Source of the DNA: Lentisphaerota bacterium
GTDB lineage: Bacteria; Verrucomicrobiota; Kiritimatiellia; RFP12; UBA1067
Length of the DNA: 24,877 nt
Reading direction: 5' to 3'
Assembly (NCBI GenBank): GCA_015061765.1
Contig: SUVZ01000008.1
Coordinates: forward strand, 1-24,877
How positions within the stretch are numbered: position 1 is the first letter of the stretch; each line of letters starts with the position of its first letter. A model generated the notes under the pieces. It saw only the letters and a program-made list of their open reading frames with translations, was not told the origin of the DNA and did not search any database. The position numbers and the translations under genes were made by a program. This document shows, in pieces, positions 8,371 to 15,889 of this stretch.

Positions 8371-10404
8371 TCAACCGTCCGCCCAAGCGGCAAAATCATC
8401 GTCGGGAACGTCGTTTTCATCGTCAAAACGCCGCCCTGACTGCTGGTTTGCCGCCGCTTGGCCGCATTCCGTGGCGTCTTCGGCCGCATATTCGAAGATT
8501 CCGCTCAGCGCAGCGTACCTGTCGCAGTCGATCCAGTCCTTGACAGCCCCCTTCTGGCCGTCCTTGCCGGTGTAGTTGTCGTAGGCGAAGATGGTGTTCA
8601 CGCAGTTTGCGGTCACCTTGTAGCGCCCGTCCTCGATTCTGTCGCGCAGTACGGCAAGCCCGACGGCGATCTGCTGTCCGGAAGCCGGCAGGAACCCTTC
8701 GGCAAGCTTCGCCACCTCGTCGAAGAGTGTAAGGTTCTCCTTCATGCTCATCTTCGACTGGCTTGCCGCCCTGGCGTCAATCACGCGCTCCGCGATAGGT
8801 TCATTCGTGCCGGCAAGCTCCGTCCATTCCTCAACCTCATCAAGATTCTGCGGCCATTCCAGCGGATCATTGCCCTTTGCCACATAATCCTCAAAGTCCT
8901 TCCAACGCTCCAGACGCGCCCATTCGTACTTGTATTTGAGGAACGACATTCCGAAGTCCTCCTGACCGCCCGCGTACTCTCCGTCATTCACGCCGTGGTT
9001 GCGGTCCGACAGCTGCGCCCATGGCGGCGGCACCCCTGTATCCGGAATCTCGTAGTTGCCCGGCCATTCGCGGTACTTGTACAGCGTATCCGTCGCTTTC
9101 TCGTAGCCGTACCAGCCGTTGCACCAGTTGCGCTCCGGAGCCGGATCCACGACGTGTATCCGCACAAGCCGCTTCGGAAGTGCTTCAAGAGGTATCACGT
9201 TCTTATCTCGCGAGAACTTCGGGAAGAGCCGTCCTGAAAGCTTCTCCGCGATTCCGTAAACACGCGCCTTGATCTCGCTCGTGGCTCGTCGGTTCTTCGC
9301 CGCCGAACGGATTACGCTTCCCGGACTGCCGTACGGATTGTCGCTGCCGTAGAACCACACGGCGGCGGCAGTGCCGCCCTTGCACACCGCCACACGCGGA
9401 GTCCGCACGAACGCCCTTCCGTCCGCCCTCGCCTTCTCGCCCTCTCCGAGAAGCCACTTCAGGCACTCTTCCGGACGCGACTCCGGAACTTCGGCTGAAT
9501 CGTCCATGAGCGCGGTGTATTCCTCCGGCGTAAGCCCCAGTTCGCTCCACGGCTCGACAATGCCGCCATCGAGCGGCAGCATGTATGCCGTATGCCATTT
9601 CGTGACCTGCATGCCGTCCAGGAAGTCCGCAACGACGGGAGTATATCCGCTGATCGGCGTGAACGTCCCCAGGAGAATCCCCTTCTTCGACGCAAGACGG
9701 CTTCGCAGCGTCGAGAGGAACGACTGCGGAAACTCTTCGTCCAGCCAACCGAAATCGTATTCGCTTCCCTCGATGGACTTCACATCCATCTCGTACGTGA
9801 CGAAATCGAGTATCGACCTGTTCCCGAACGTTATCTTCGATCCGGCAAAGCCGTTCTGCTCCGTGTAACTGATGTGCTCGTCTATCCGCGACGCCTTCTT
9901 GAGCGCGATGTTCTTCTCCTTGAACGGCTTCGGCATGTAGTTCCACAGGCGCTTCATCTGCGTACCCTTGCCGGTCTTGAGCGTCTGGAAGCCGACGAGC
10001 ATCGATTTGCCGCCGGAATCGGCAAGCTGCATCGCAAGCTTCGATGCGAAGTCCGTCTTGCCGGAACGGTTCGCTCCCATGATCAGCACCTCGCCGACAG
10101 GCTTGGTGAATCCCAGATGCCGCCGCATCCTCTCCGCGAAGTCGTTCCATTCGAGATTCAGGATCTTCCTCACGCGCTCGCGCTGCGCCCTTGTTGGCTC
10201 TACGCCGCGGAACAGAGCTTTCACCACGAGCCAGATATCCGGCTCGTAGCCGTGCGTGTACGGATCTTCGCGCATGGTTGTGAGGAACCTCTCGCGTCCG
10301 GCGGCGATCCGTAGTTTCGCCTCCATCTCCGGAATGCCTTTTGCCGCGGCGAACTTCCTCACCTGCTCGACCGTCGGCGGCATGTAGTACGCATCACGCA
10401 TCAT
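8371..10404 (-). CDS. terL: Terminase large subunit (packaging ATPase/nuclease)
   Basis: This is the motor that translocates phage DNA into the prohead and cuts it. With the start chosen, it has 677 residues. Walker A is GANRSGKT at about 110-117 and Walker B is WLDEE at about 220-224, both canonical. The C-terminal nuclease half carries a first acidic motif (HVVDPAPERNW) and a late one (KDWIDCDRY). The open frame extends 38 codons further upstream, but those codons are out-of-frame translation of the preceding gene. GAAGGAG followed by two tandem ATG codons places the start at 10404 (or 10401), overlapping the preceding stop. It is somewhat longer than a typical TerL of 450-600 residues. Confidence 0.92.
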   Translation of the reverse strand: MMRDAYYMPPTVEQVRKFAAAKGIPEMEAKLRIAAGRERFLTTMREDPYTHGYEPDIWLVVKALFRGVEPTRAQRERVRKILNLEWNDFAERMRRHLGFTKPVGEVLIMGANRSGKTDFASKLAMQLADSGGKSMLVGFQTLKTGKGTQMKRLWNYMPKPFKEKNIALKKASRIDEHISYTEQNGFAGSKITFGNRSILDFVTYEMDVKSIEGSEYDFGWLDEEFPQSFLSTLRSRLASKKGILLGTFTPISGYTPVVADFLDGMQVTKWHTAYMLPLDGGIVEPWSELGLTPEEYTALMDDSAEVPESRPEECLKWLLGEGEKARADGRAFVRTPRVAVCKGGTAAAVWFYGSDNPYGSPGSVIRSAAKNRRATSEIKARVYGIAEKLSGRLFPKFSRDKNVIPLEALPKRLVRIHVVDPAPERNWCNGWYGYEKATDTLYKYREWPGNYEIPDTGVPPPWAQLSDRNHGVNDGEYAGGQEDFGMSFLKYKYEWARLERWKDFEDYVAKGNDPLEWPQNLDEVEEWTELAGTNEPIAERVIDARAASQSKMSMKENLTLFDEVAKLAEGFLPASGQQIAVGLAVLRDRIEDGRYKVTANCVNTIFAYDNYTGKDGQKGAVKDWIDCDRYAALSGIFEYAAEDATECGQAAANQQSGRRFDDENDVPDDDFAAWADG

Positions 10405-10732
10405 TTCCGTCATCTCCTTCGTCGGCTTCCGGCGCCGCGTTGTGGTACTGCTCCGCCATTTCGATGAACAGCTTCTCCATCTCACAGTACGCCGCAAGCC
10501 GCCCCTGCTCGAAGGCAAAGCTCTCCGCGTTCTTCACTTTCTCCATCTTCTCGACGGCCATCTGCTTCCACTGGGCGATCATTGCCGCCGGAACATTGCG
10601 CTCTTCGGCGTCGAGTTTTGCAAAGAACATCCGAATGTCGTTCTCGCTCACTTCCGGCTCAAGCTGCACGCGCTTGACTATCCGTACCGCTCCCAGATTT
10701 TCATTTTTCTCTTTCCGTCTGAACAGTTTCAT
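10394..10732 (-). CDS. Small charged protein upstream of terL
   Basis: The 112-residue protein is not recognised. It starts basic (MKLFRRKEKNENLGAV), has a central helical region (AMIAQWKQMAVEKMEKVKNA, then a Cys-containing helix) and ends acidic. AAGGAG precedes the ATG. Its place immediately before terL, with overlapping stop and start, is the usual position of a terminase small subunit. However, it lacks a visible helix-turn-helix, so that role is only a possibility. It is the first minus-strand gene after the inserted plus-strand module. Confidence 0.7.
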   Translation of the reverse strand: MKLFRRKEKNENLGAVRIVKRVQLEPEVSENDIRMFFAKLDAEERNVPAAMIAQWKQMAVEKMEKVKNAESFAFEQGRLAAYCEMEKLFIEMAEQYHNAAPEADEGDDGNDA

Positions 10733-10758
10733 TCGACTCTCCTTTTTTGTGTTTTACG

Positions 10759-10787
10759 TTCTGTTTTCATTTTGTATTACAAATCGG
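10759..10787. promoter_or_regulatory. Operator-like element over the Panacea-module promoter
   Basis: The 29 bases match the sequence at 19171-19199, next to the phage repressor gene, at 23 positions. The inner part TTTGT-ATT-ACAAA (10771-10783) is an imperfect version of the repressor-region dyad TTCTGT-TGT-ACAGAA. It covers the -35 box of the promoter for the Panacea module, so a bound protein would block RNA polymerase. Which protein binds is not shown by the sequence. Confidence 0.5.
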
Positions 10788-10800
10788 TTTCTGCTATAAT
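10772..10800 (+). promoter_or_regulatory. Sigma70-type promoter with extended -10 for panAT-like pair
   Basis: The -35 box is TTGTAT (10772-10777) and the -10 box is TATAAT (10795-10800), with exactly 17 bases between. The -10 is preceded by TGC, giving an extended TGCTATAAT. Transcription should begin about 10807, only a few bases before the ATG at 10811, so the mRNA would be leaderless or nearly so. No Shine-Dalgarno sequence fits in that space. Confidence 0.8.
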
Positions 10801-10810
10801 TCCCGCCGTT

Positions 10811-11293
10811 ATGAGAACTTATAGTGCCATAGACATCGCAAGGCGCTTTCTTGAGCTTGCCGACTCTGAAAAGCTGAGCGCTGGTATGACGAACATGAAG
10901 GTGCAAAAACTGGTATTCTTTACCCAGCTTTTGGCATTGCGTTCGTTCAATGTTCCTGCGCACTTTGAGCCGTCTCTCGCTTGGGATTTCGGCCCGGTCG
11001 TTTTTGATCTTTATGAACGCATCAGACCTATCGTCCACGACCGAACCGACAAGAGCATTTCTCTTGCCGATCCTGAAGTTGCAAAAGCCTTCTCCGATGC
11101 CATTGCCGTTGATGATACTGATGTCTGTGCCATAATCCGCGCCGTATGGGATAAATTCAAAAACTGGACCGCGTATCAGCTTTCTGAGCTCACCCATCGC
11201 AGTGGATCGCCCTGGGTCGAAACATACCGCAATGCAAGATATGCCGAAATACCTCACGCCTTGATCATCGAAAAGGGATTCGGCAATGCCTGA
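10811..11293 (+). CDS. panA: Panacea-domain (SocA-like, DUF4065) antitoxin
   Basis: The 160-residue protein matches the Panacea/GepA/SocA-like domain. Evidence is an N-terminal helix with 'sAGMTNMKVQKLVFFTQ' (residues 22-38), the central 'AWDFGPVVFDLYERI' motif (about 57-71), and the C-terminal 'QLSELTHRSGSPWVETYRNA' motif (about 125-144). All three are hallmarks of the family. Panacea proteins act as antitoxins for many unrelated toxins (PanAT systems). The gene is followed with an 8-base overlap by a membrane protein, fitting a two-gene module with antitoxin first. It lies on the plus strand inside a minus-strand phage operon, so it is an inserted cargo module with its own promoter. A proteolytic-adaptor role as in SocA cannot be excluded. 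Confidence 0.87.
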   Translation: MRTYSAIDIARRFLELADSEKLSAGMTNMKVQKLVFFTQLLALRSFNVPAHFEPSLAWDFGPVVFDLYERIRPIVHDRTDKSISLADPEVAKAFSDAIAVDDTDVCAIIRAVWDKFKNWTAYQLSELTHRSGSPWVETYRNARYAEIPHALIIEKGFGNA

Positions 11294-11759
11294 AAATGCA
11301 CGTTGCGATAATGCCATCGACTCTTTGTCCAAGTACGTTAATTCCATAACTGCTGAAAGCAATCCCGTCGCTCCAATCGCGCACCAACAAAATCGCGGGC
11401 TGTCCGAGCTTTCACACGAAGAGATGGCTTCCGAACTCCAGAGCAAGGAGAATGCACTTCGCCTTGAAACCGCCCGTGCAGACAAAGAAGCCCTCCAAGC
11501 GCAAGAGTGTTCACAGCGACTCAAGGAGCGGACTGAAGAACACGATTTGCGTAAACGATATCTTGACCTAACATTCAAGTTCGTTGTATGGGTTACGGTT
11601 GCTGCGCTTTTTCTCACACTCATGGATGGCATTGGCAGTATCGATCTTTCTGATTCTGTTGTGATAACCCTTTTGACAACCACTATCGCCAACGTTCTCG
11701 GTTGCCTTCTGATAGCATTCCATTGGCTATTCCCCAATAGGCAAAAGAAGTCCAGGTAG
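11286..11759 (+). CDS. panT: Two-TM membrane protein, probable Panacea-paired toxin
   Basis: The 157-residue protein starts inside the end of the antitoxin gene, with AAGGGA upstream of its ATG. Residues 45-90 form a charged helix, probably coiled coil (EEMASELQSKENALRLETAR). Two transmembrane helices follow at about 97-115 and 125-149, with a short loop and a basic tail (NRQKKSR). Such a membrane protein encoded after a Panacea antitoxin fits the class of PanT toxins that disturb the inner membrane. No enzymatic motif is present. The toxin role is inferred from architecture and partner, not from sequence identity. An abortive-infection role, triggered by a superinfecting phage, would be typical. 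Confidence 0.65.
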   Translation: MPENARCDNAIDSLSKYVNSITAESNPVAPIAHQQNRGLSELSHEEMASELQSKENALRLETARADKEALQAQECSQRLKERTEEHDLRKRYLDLTFKFVVWVTVAALFLTLMDGIGSIDLSDSVVITLLTTTIANVLGCLLIAFHWLFPNRQKKSR

Positions 11760-11903
11760 TCACTTGTACGTAACGCAGGCCGTAAGCGTAGCCGCCGCAA
11801 TCCAGTAGATCGCCATGCGCCAGTTGTGTTTGGCTGCATACGGCACTGCCGCCGCTACATCAAGCGCAATGAGCACCGTCGGAAATACCCACTCAGATTT
11901 CAT
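11760..11903 (-). CDS. Small two-helix membrane protein (47 aa)
   Basis: The start ATG at 11903 has AAGGAG six bases upstream. The 47-residue product contains two hydrophobic stretches (VFPTVLIALDVAAAV and MAIYWIAAATLTACVTYK). It is the last gene of the early operon and converges tail-to-tail with the probable toxin gene with no gap. Such tiny membrane proteins are common in phage early operons. No function is recognised. Confidence 0.65.
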   Translation of the reverse strand: MKSEWVFPTVLIALDVAAAVPYAAKHNWRMAIYWIAAATLTACVTYK

Positions 11904-11915
11904 TTATTTCTCCTT

Positions 11916-12257
11916 TCAATCCACCAGTTCGACGCGTTCTGCCAACACAAGTGCATAGTGCGTTCTATCGGTGGGTTCTCCCATTTCAGGATCTGCAAAG
12001 CATCCGGCCTTTCGTAAATACACACCAGCAACTATCCATGCCATCCGTGGAGCGTCCGCACGATAACCACGCCGAAACTCTACAACCGCGAAATCTTTCT
12101 CAATCTTTACTTCGCCCCACCATCGCTGAATCATGCGTATGACGTTCTTTGATGTGCGGTATTCTTCCTTCTTTACGCCTTGCTCTATCGAGTTGTACCA
12201 CTTGCTTTTCAACACGAGCGGAAGGATTGCGCAATTTTTCCGCTTAAGCTTTTTCAT
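11916..12257 (-). CDS. ASCH/PUA-like domain protein
   Basis: The 113-residue protein has the motif KSKWYNSIEQGVKKEEYR (residues 18-35). This is the signature of ASCH-type domains: 'K-x-x-W-f-x-x-I-x-x-G-x-K-x-x-E-y-R'. The family has a PUA-like fold that binds RNA or modified nucleotides, and small ASCH proteins are frequent in phages. The C-terminal part carries an aromatic beta-strand region (DFAVVEFRRGYR) and ends VLAERVELVD. The start is supported by AAAGG elements and by spacing to the upstream gene. Its substrate is unknown. Confidence 0.65.
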   Translation of the reverse strand: MKKLKRKNCAILPLVLKSKWYNSIEQGVKKEEYRTSKNVIRMIQRWWGEVKIEKDFAVVEFRRGYRADAPRMAWIVAGVYLRKAGCFADPEMGEPTDRTHYALVLAERVELVD

Positions 12258-12271
12258 TGCCTTTTGTCCTT

Positions 12272-12631
12272 TCAGATTAAAGTTGCTGTAATTACAATCT
12301 GTGCAAGGTGCAAAAGTTGGTCTTGAACGAGGTTCAGCCGCTTCCTATTGGCTTTTAGATCGTCCACGATTGCATGAATGATTGTATTTCCGATAATCGC
12401 CCATAAAAACATTGGACTATTCCATAGCGGTAAACATACTGCAATAGACCAATAGATCGCGTGACATATCAGCGCGGCGATATAGTCATATCTGTATTTA
12501 GGCGGCAGATTACCATTGGTGATTTTATTCCACCATGACTTTTGCTTGCCGTCTGCAAGCCATCCCTGCAAGGTATAGTCAGTTATCAGGTGTGCGGATA
12601 GCATTGCTATGATTGTCTGTGTTGTGTTCAT
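12272..12631 (-). CDS. DUF3307-like integral membrane protein
   Basis: The 119-residue protein contains the pattern of the DUF3307 family: an N-terminal 'AHLITDYTLQGWLADGK' motif, a central 'ALICHAIYWS' helix, 'IHAIVDDLKANRKR', and a final 'QDQLLHLAQI' motif. The conserved His and Asp residues would lie at the membrane surface. About four membrane helices can be drawn. I chose the ATG at 12631 because GAGGAGGTGAA lies right before it and it gives an ATGA overlap with the upstream gene. The function of the family is not known. Confidence 0.75.
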   Translation of the reverse strand: MNTTQTIIAMLSAHLITDYTLQGWLADGKQKSWWNKITNGNLPPKYRYDYIAALICHAIYWSIAVCLPLWNSPMFLWAIIGNTIIHAIVDDLKANRKRLNLVQDQLLHLAQIVITATLI

Positions 12632-12912
12632 TTCACCTCCTCGTAGGGCATCTGCGACCAGGCAAATTCGCATTTACCGTATTCCACCCGACCGACACAT
12701 GGACACCCGGTGCATTTTGGGTAGTTGTGGCAAAAGTTCCTATACCTCTCCGCCTGTTCCTCCACCGTACCCACATCACAATTCCGTAATGGCTCGGCAA
12801 GGGCTCCCTTGATAAGATTGCGCATCTCCTTAACGATTATATATTCTCGAATCTCTGGCAGTTGTGCGATTGCATCACAGCGTAACATTGTCTCTCTGAG
12901 TTTACTGCTCAT
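12628..12912 (-). CDS. Small Cys-rich phage protein
   Basis: The 94-residue protein has a helical N-terminal half and a C-terminal cluster of five Cys residues (FCHNYPKCTGCPC and GKCEF) followed by W..MPYEE. The Cys spacing suggests a small zinc-binding fold. Proteins with an 'ERYxxFC...C..CP...C.F.W..MPY' pattern occur in phage early regions without known function. GGAGG lies about nine bases before the ATG, and the start overlaps the upstream stop by 11 bases. Confidence 0.7.
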   Translation of the reverse strand: MSSKLRETMLRCDAIAQLPEIREYIIVKEMRNLIKGALAEPLRNCDVGTVEEQAERYRNFCHNYPKCTGCPCVGRVEYGKCEFAWSQMPYEEVK

Positions 12913-13114
12913 CGGTTTCGTCCTCCTTCTTTGCTTTCATGCACTCTTCGCAACAGTACACTTCGCCCTCTTCATCAACGACCCATCCCTGATTCTTCAA
13001 GTCTTCGATGAATTCGTCTTCATCCCGGGGATAACATTCGTCAATGTCATTTGAGGATATTTCTTTCCAACAGTTCTCGCAGTTGGCAACCCAGCCCGTA
13101 GGTTCTGAAATCAT
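12902..13114 (-). CDS. Small zinc-ribbon-like protein
   Basis: The 70-residue acidic protein has paired Cys motifs C-x-x-C (VANCENCWKE) near the N-terminus, a central Cys, and C-C-x-x-C (VYCCEECMKAKKE) near the C-terminus, the arrangement of a treble-clef or ribbon zinc site. The start overlaps the upstream stop as ATGA. It is one of several tiny Cys-rich genes in series. The function is unknown. Confidence 0.65.
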   Translation of the reverse strand: MISEPTGWVANCENCWKEISSNDIDECYPRDEDEFIEDLKNQGWVVDEEGEVYCCEECMKAKKEDETDEQ

Positions 13115-13308
13115 TCCGCACCGCCTTCCGCTTCGGTTATTCTCTCACGCCATTCTCTATCAAGCTTCTCTTTAATCCTGTACATTGATTCGGCATTTCT
13201 GGCAGCGTTCCAGCAACGGTAGATATATCCGATGACTTCCATTGGATGCGTAAATTCCTTTACGACCCGTTTCCCATTCCCATTCACATAGGTTATTGTG
13301 ATATTCAT
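13111..13308 (-). CDS. Small hypothetical protein (65 aa)
   Basis: The product starts with beta-strand residues (MNITITYVNGNGKRVVKEF) and continues as a charged helix (RIKEKLDREWRERITEAE). The GGGAGGTGAGGC before the ATG is a strong ribosome binding site, and the start overlaps the upstream stop as ATGA. No family is recognised. Confidence 0.6.
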   Translation of the reverse strand: MNITITYVNGNGKRVVKEFTHPMEVIGYIYRCWNAARNAESMYRIKEKLDREWRERITEAEGGAE

Positions 13309-13508
13309 GCCTCACCTCCCAATCCCATTGCCGAGATTATTGCAGCGATTTCTCCGCTCTGCAGCTCCGCATAGCAGAATGAGCTTGTGCCTCTGTGGCA
13401 TAGTTCCGCAGCTATGCACCTGCTCGCGAAGCGTCCGTACAGACAACAGTCCGAGCACCTACCTTCGGCGACCTTGTAGGCCTTGCCGTTTATGATTTCA
13501 ATCAACAT
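13305..13508 (-). CDS. Small Cys-rich protein (67 aa)
   Basis: The product contains six Cys residues (GRCSDCCLY, SRCIAAELC, SSFCYAEL), consistent with a small metal-binding or disulfide-linked fold. GAGGTGAGGA precedes the ATG. The stop overlaps the next start as ATGA. Phages often encode similar 'EGRCxxCxLY....C....C' proteins of unknown function in early regions. Confidence 0.65.
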   Translation of the reverse strand: MLIEIINGKAYKVAEGRCSDCCLYGRFASRCIAAELCHRGTSSFCYAELQSGEIAAIISAMGLGGEA

Positions 13509-13511
13509 TCC

Positions 13512-13637
13512 TCACCTCTTTTTGTTTTTCCCTTTTGAACAAACCGCCGCCGGCCATCTTAAGAAACCACGCTCGCACCCGATATGGGCCGTTCGCGACC
13601 GGCGGCGGCATTTTGCGCACCCGCGCAAAAAGATCAT
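13512..13637 (-). CDS. Possible 41-codon ORF with four Cys
   Basis: An ATG at 13637 overlaps the stop of the preceding small gene as ATGA and has GGAGGG a few bases upstream, which fits the operon style. The product (MIFLRGCAKCRRR...CERG...VCSKG) has four Cys. Another short frame starting further in (MPPPVANGPYRV...) overlaps it, and the stretch contains inverted repeats. The region may therefore be structured RNA rather than coding. Confidence 0.35.
   Translation of the reverse strand: MIFLRGCAKCRRRSRTAHIGCERGFLRWPAAVCSKGKNKKR
13611..13630. other. Hairpin, 8-bp perfect stem
   Basis: TTTTGCGC and GCGCAAAA (13611-13618 and 13623-13630) flank a 4-nt loop. In addition CCGCCGCCGG (13544-13553) and its complement (13599-13608) could pair over about 45 bases. 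In the minus transcript this lies just after the small membrane gene. The stem contains A/U ends but has no separate U-tract, so it is at most a weak terminator or processing site. Confidence 0.5.
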
Positions 13638-13735
13638 TCACCCTCCGATGTGCAGTACACCACGATCAATGTGAGCACCGTACCAACCGCGACGCCGATC
13701 ATCGCCGCCGCCACAAGTTCCCAGCCTTCGCTCAT
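13634..13735 (-). CDS. Tiny single-TM protein (33 aa)
   Basis: The ATG at 13735 overlaps the helicase stop as ATGA and has GGAGGAGA seven bases upstream. The product MSEGWELVAAAMIGVAVGTV continues with LTLIVVY, giving one membrane helix and a short polar tail. It is too short for family recognition. The strong start signals make it a likely real gene. Confidence 0.6.
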   Translation of the reverse strand: MSEGWELVAAAMIGVAVGTVLTLIVVYCTSEGE

Positions 13736-15534
13736 GACATCTCCTCCTCGGTGATCTTCTCAACCGCCATAGCGACTTCGCCATCGAATTCCGCGAAACC
13801 GAGCCGGATTCCGCAGCCGTTCTGCCGCTCGAACTGCCGATCCCACATTCCGCTGTTCGAGTTGTGGCGGCTGCGCTCCTGCTTTACGCGCTCAAGGTAT
13901 TGGTCGTTCGTCTCGCCCGGATACTTCATCCAGCGCGTACCGATGCCGCCGGTGCGCTCCAGGATCTCGTCTCCCGGATTGTACAGCCAGTCATCGCGGA
14001 TTATGGCGAACTGCCCGACTGCCACCTTCTTCGGATGCTTCTCGTCTCCCAGCACCTGAGATTCACCCTCCATGTCTCCCGGACGCAGCATGAAATATTT
14101 AGCGTACATGATGAACGGCACGTCTCCGCGTCCGCCCTGCTGGTTCTTGATGACGCTGAACCATATCGGACGGATCCCGCCGTCCGCAATCATGTTCGGC
14201 TGCCCCATCTCCCGAAACGATTCCGCACTCTGCCCCACCAATGTCCAATTCCCTTCAAGCCGCTTCTTCCTGTCGTAGTACATCAGGTCATACGGCATGT
14301 TCTCCTTCCAGTAATCGACAACGTCCTCGTCTTGATACACGACAGCAACGCTTCTGGCGGCTCGTGCGATCTCGCTTGTGTCTCCGAGATGGTCAAGGCG
14401 CGGCTTTTTTGCGCCTGTCGCCTTGTCCTTTGCGAACTGGTTGGACAGCTGCACGAGACAGATGATCGGAATGCGAAGCTTCTTCGCCAACTTCTTCATG
14501 CGCACTGTCGCTTCTTTCGCCAGAACGTACGGCGCGTTCGCCCCCTTCATCTCCGGATCGATCAGCTGAAGGTAGTCGACAATAACCGTCTTCCATCCGA
14601 GCGCCTTCACGCCTCGCGATATCTCGTACTCAAGCTGTGAGATGGTTTCCGATTCCGTGATCTTCACCATGTCGTCCCTGGCGATCTCCCGCAACGCCGT
14701 CTCGAACTCGTCCACGTACTTCGGCGACGCCCCGAAGTCAAGCTTTGAGATCGACAGCTGCGCACGCACCGCAGCATAACGCTCCACGAGCGAATCGCCC
14801 GGCATGTCGAGACACGCAATTCCGTGCTTGATTCCCCTTGCGCACCAGTAGTTCGATATGTTCACCGCAACGGTTGTCTTACCTTGCGACGGCAGCGCCG
14901 CAATGATGTGCAGCCCTGTCTTCAGCCCCTTGTAGATTATGTTCAGCTGGCTCCACGGCATCGGAACTCCACGGTACTTGCCCCAGTTCTTCTTCACGAA
15001 CCGTTCTTCCGACAGCCACCGCTTCTCCTCGATGAGCTGTTCGACGAAATCATCCACGCCCTTGAGCGTTTCGCCGCCACCCATGGCAAGCGTCTGAAGT
15101 TCGCCGATCCTCTTCGACGCATCTGTCACCGCACACCGTGCTGACTGCGGCGTCAGGTTCGTAAGCTGGTCGCGCAGCCATCTGTGGTATTCGATGTACA
15201 CCCTGCGCTCGACAAGCGCATCCAGATAGAACTCGAAGTGTGAAGCCTGCGCCGATCCGGACAGTATTCCCTCCAGGATTGCGCCTCCGTCCGATCCAAG
15301 CCGCTGGGCGACAAGGATCGGGTCTATCACGTCCCTGGCGTCGCACTCTTCGGTCATGGCCTCCCACATTCGCCTGTTGTTTCCCGCCGAGAACCATTTC
15401 TCGTTCACGCCCTTTCGTCTGCAGTTTCCGAGCAGTTGCTTTGCGTAGCTGTCGTTTCCCTCGTTGAACTCTGCCGCCACCAGTATCGCACCGAGCAGTC
15501 CACGTTCAATCTCTTCCGCCGTCTGTTCACTCAT
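13732..15534 (-). CDS. dnaB: Replicative DNA helicase, DnaB family
   Basis: The 600-residue protein unwinds DNA ahead of the phage fork. The N-terminal 110 residues match the DnaB N-domain (QTAEEIERGLLGAILVA). The RecA-like core has Walker A ALPSQGKTT (about 213-221), Walker B TVIVDYLQLI (about 316-325) and a motif-3 segment CLVQLSNQFAK. The late KNQQGGRGDVPF resembles the arginine-finger region. It is longer than the usual 450-470 residues because of extra sequence between motif 3 and the arginine region (LTRY-type insert around 400-480) and a C-terminal tail. It follows the O-like gene and a Zn-ribbon gene with four-base overlaps, so it belongs to the replication operon. Confidence 0.93.
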   Translation of the reverse strand: MSEQTAEEIERGLLGAILVAAEFNEGNDSYAKQLLGNCRRKGVNEKWFSAGNNRRMWEAMTEECDARDVIDPILVAQRLGSDGGAILEGILSGSAQASHFEFYLDALVERRVYIEYHRWLRDQLTNLTPQSARCAVTDASKRIGELQTLAMGGGETLKGVDDFVEQLIEEKRWLSEERFVKKNWGKYRGVPMPWSQLNIIYKGLKTGLHIIAALPSQGKTTVAVNISNYWCARGIKHGIACLDMPGDSLVERYAAVRAQLSISKLDFGASPKYVDEFETALREIARDDMVKITESETISQLEYEISRGVKALGWKTVIVDYLQLIDPEMKGANAPYVLAKEATVRMKKLAKKLRIPIICLVQLSNQFAKDKATGAKKPRLDHLGDTSEIARAARSVAVVYQDEDVVDYWKENMPYDLMYYDRKKRLEGNWTLVGQSAESFREMGQPNMIADGGIRPIWFSVIKNQQGGRGDVPFIMYAKYFMLRPGDMEGESQVLGDEKHPKKVAVGQFAIIRDDWLYNPGDEILERTGGIGTRWMKYPGETNDQYLERVKQERSRHNSNSGMWDRQFERQNGCGIRLGFAEFDGEVAMAVEKITEEEMS

Positions 15535-15833
15535 GCCGCCACCTCATTTTTTTTTGTCGCTAAATGTGCAAGATCACTCAGCGTTCTACGCTGCTGTTCG
15601 TTCCACAGAGTTCTTCCCTTCCTGATCAGCTCTTCCGAATCTTCGGAAATCACCTCCATCTGCTGCTCGATGCCGCATCCGTTTTCGCAGACGAACCGCC
15701 CTGTGCCGTAGTACCCGTCGCTCTTTACCTCGAACCTCGGCAGTCCAAGGCACTTGGCGCACCGCGACACCTTCTCAATCGGATACTTTTGAACATATCG
15801 CGTTAGCCATTCAGCTGTGTCTTTCGTTATCAT
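15531..15833 (-). CDS. Zn-ribbon protein, Lar-like
   Basis: The 100-residue protein has one Cys pair C-A-K-C at about residues 25-28, then F-V-C-E-N-G-C-G around 48-55, and a downstream helix ending TLWNEQQ. This is the layout of Lar-type restriction-alleviation proteins ('C..C ... V.C..CG ... A...WN'), but the second pair is spaced C-x-x-x-C. The ATG at 15833 is chosen because GAGGT sits six bases upstream. A longer frame to 15869 lacks a ribosome site and covers a palindrome. If Lar-like, it would modulate host type I restriction; otherwise it could be a primase-type zinc ribbon serving the helicase. Confidence 0.6.
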   Translation of the reverse strand: MITKDTAEWLTRYVQKYPIEKVSRCAKCLGLPRFEVKSDGYYGTGRFVCENGCGIEQQMEVISEDSEELIRKGRTLWNEQQRRTLSDLAHLATKKNEVAA

Positions 15834-15858
15834 TGGCAACCTCTTTTCGTTTTTCGTT

Positions 15859-15868
15859 TGTCCGGACA
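15859..15868. promoter_or_regulatory. Palindrome of two origin-array half-sites
   Basis: TGTCCGGACA is a perfect 10-bp palindrome made of the TGTCCG and CGGACA units that form the array at 16405-16491. It lies just past the end of the O-like gene. It may be an extra binding site for the same protein. Confidence 0.4.
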
Positions 15869-15889
15869 TCCCACATGCCCGATTGAAAT

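Noticed and set aside
9203..10150. Minus-strand frame of 315 codons
   Set aside because: It lies in another frame of the terminase gene, is extremely Arg/Gly/Asp-rich and has no start signal; the terminase frame holds the Walker motifs.
8371..10518. Terminase start at the first in-frame ATG (10518)
   Set aside because: The first 38 codons overlap the upstream gene, are Arg/Ser-rich and lack a ribosome site; the tandem ATGs at 10404/10401 have GAAGGAG.
10754..11839. Minus-strand frame of 361 codons across the Panacea module
   Set aside because: It is antisense to two well-supported genes, Ser/Arg-rich, and would cross the promoter. There is no domain evidence.
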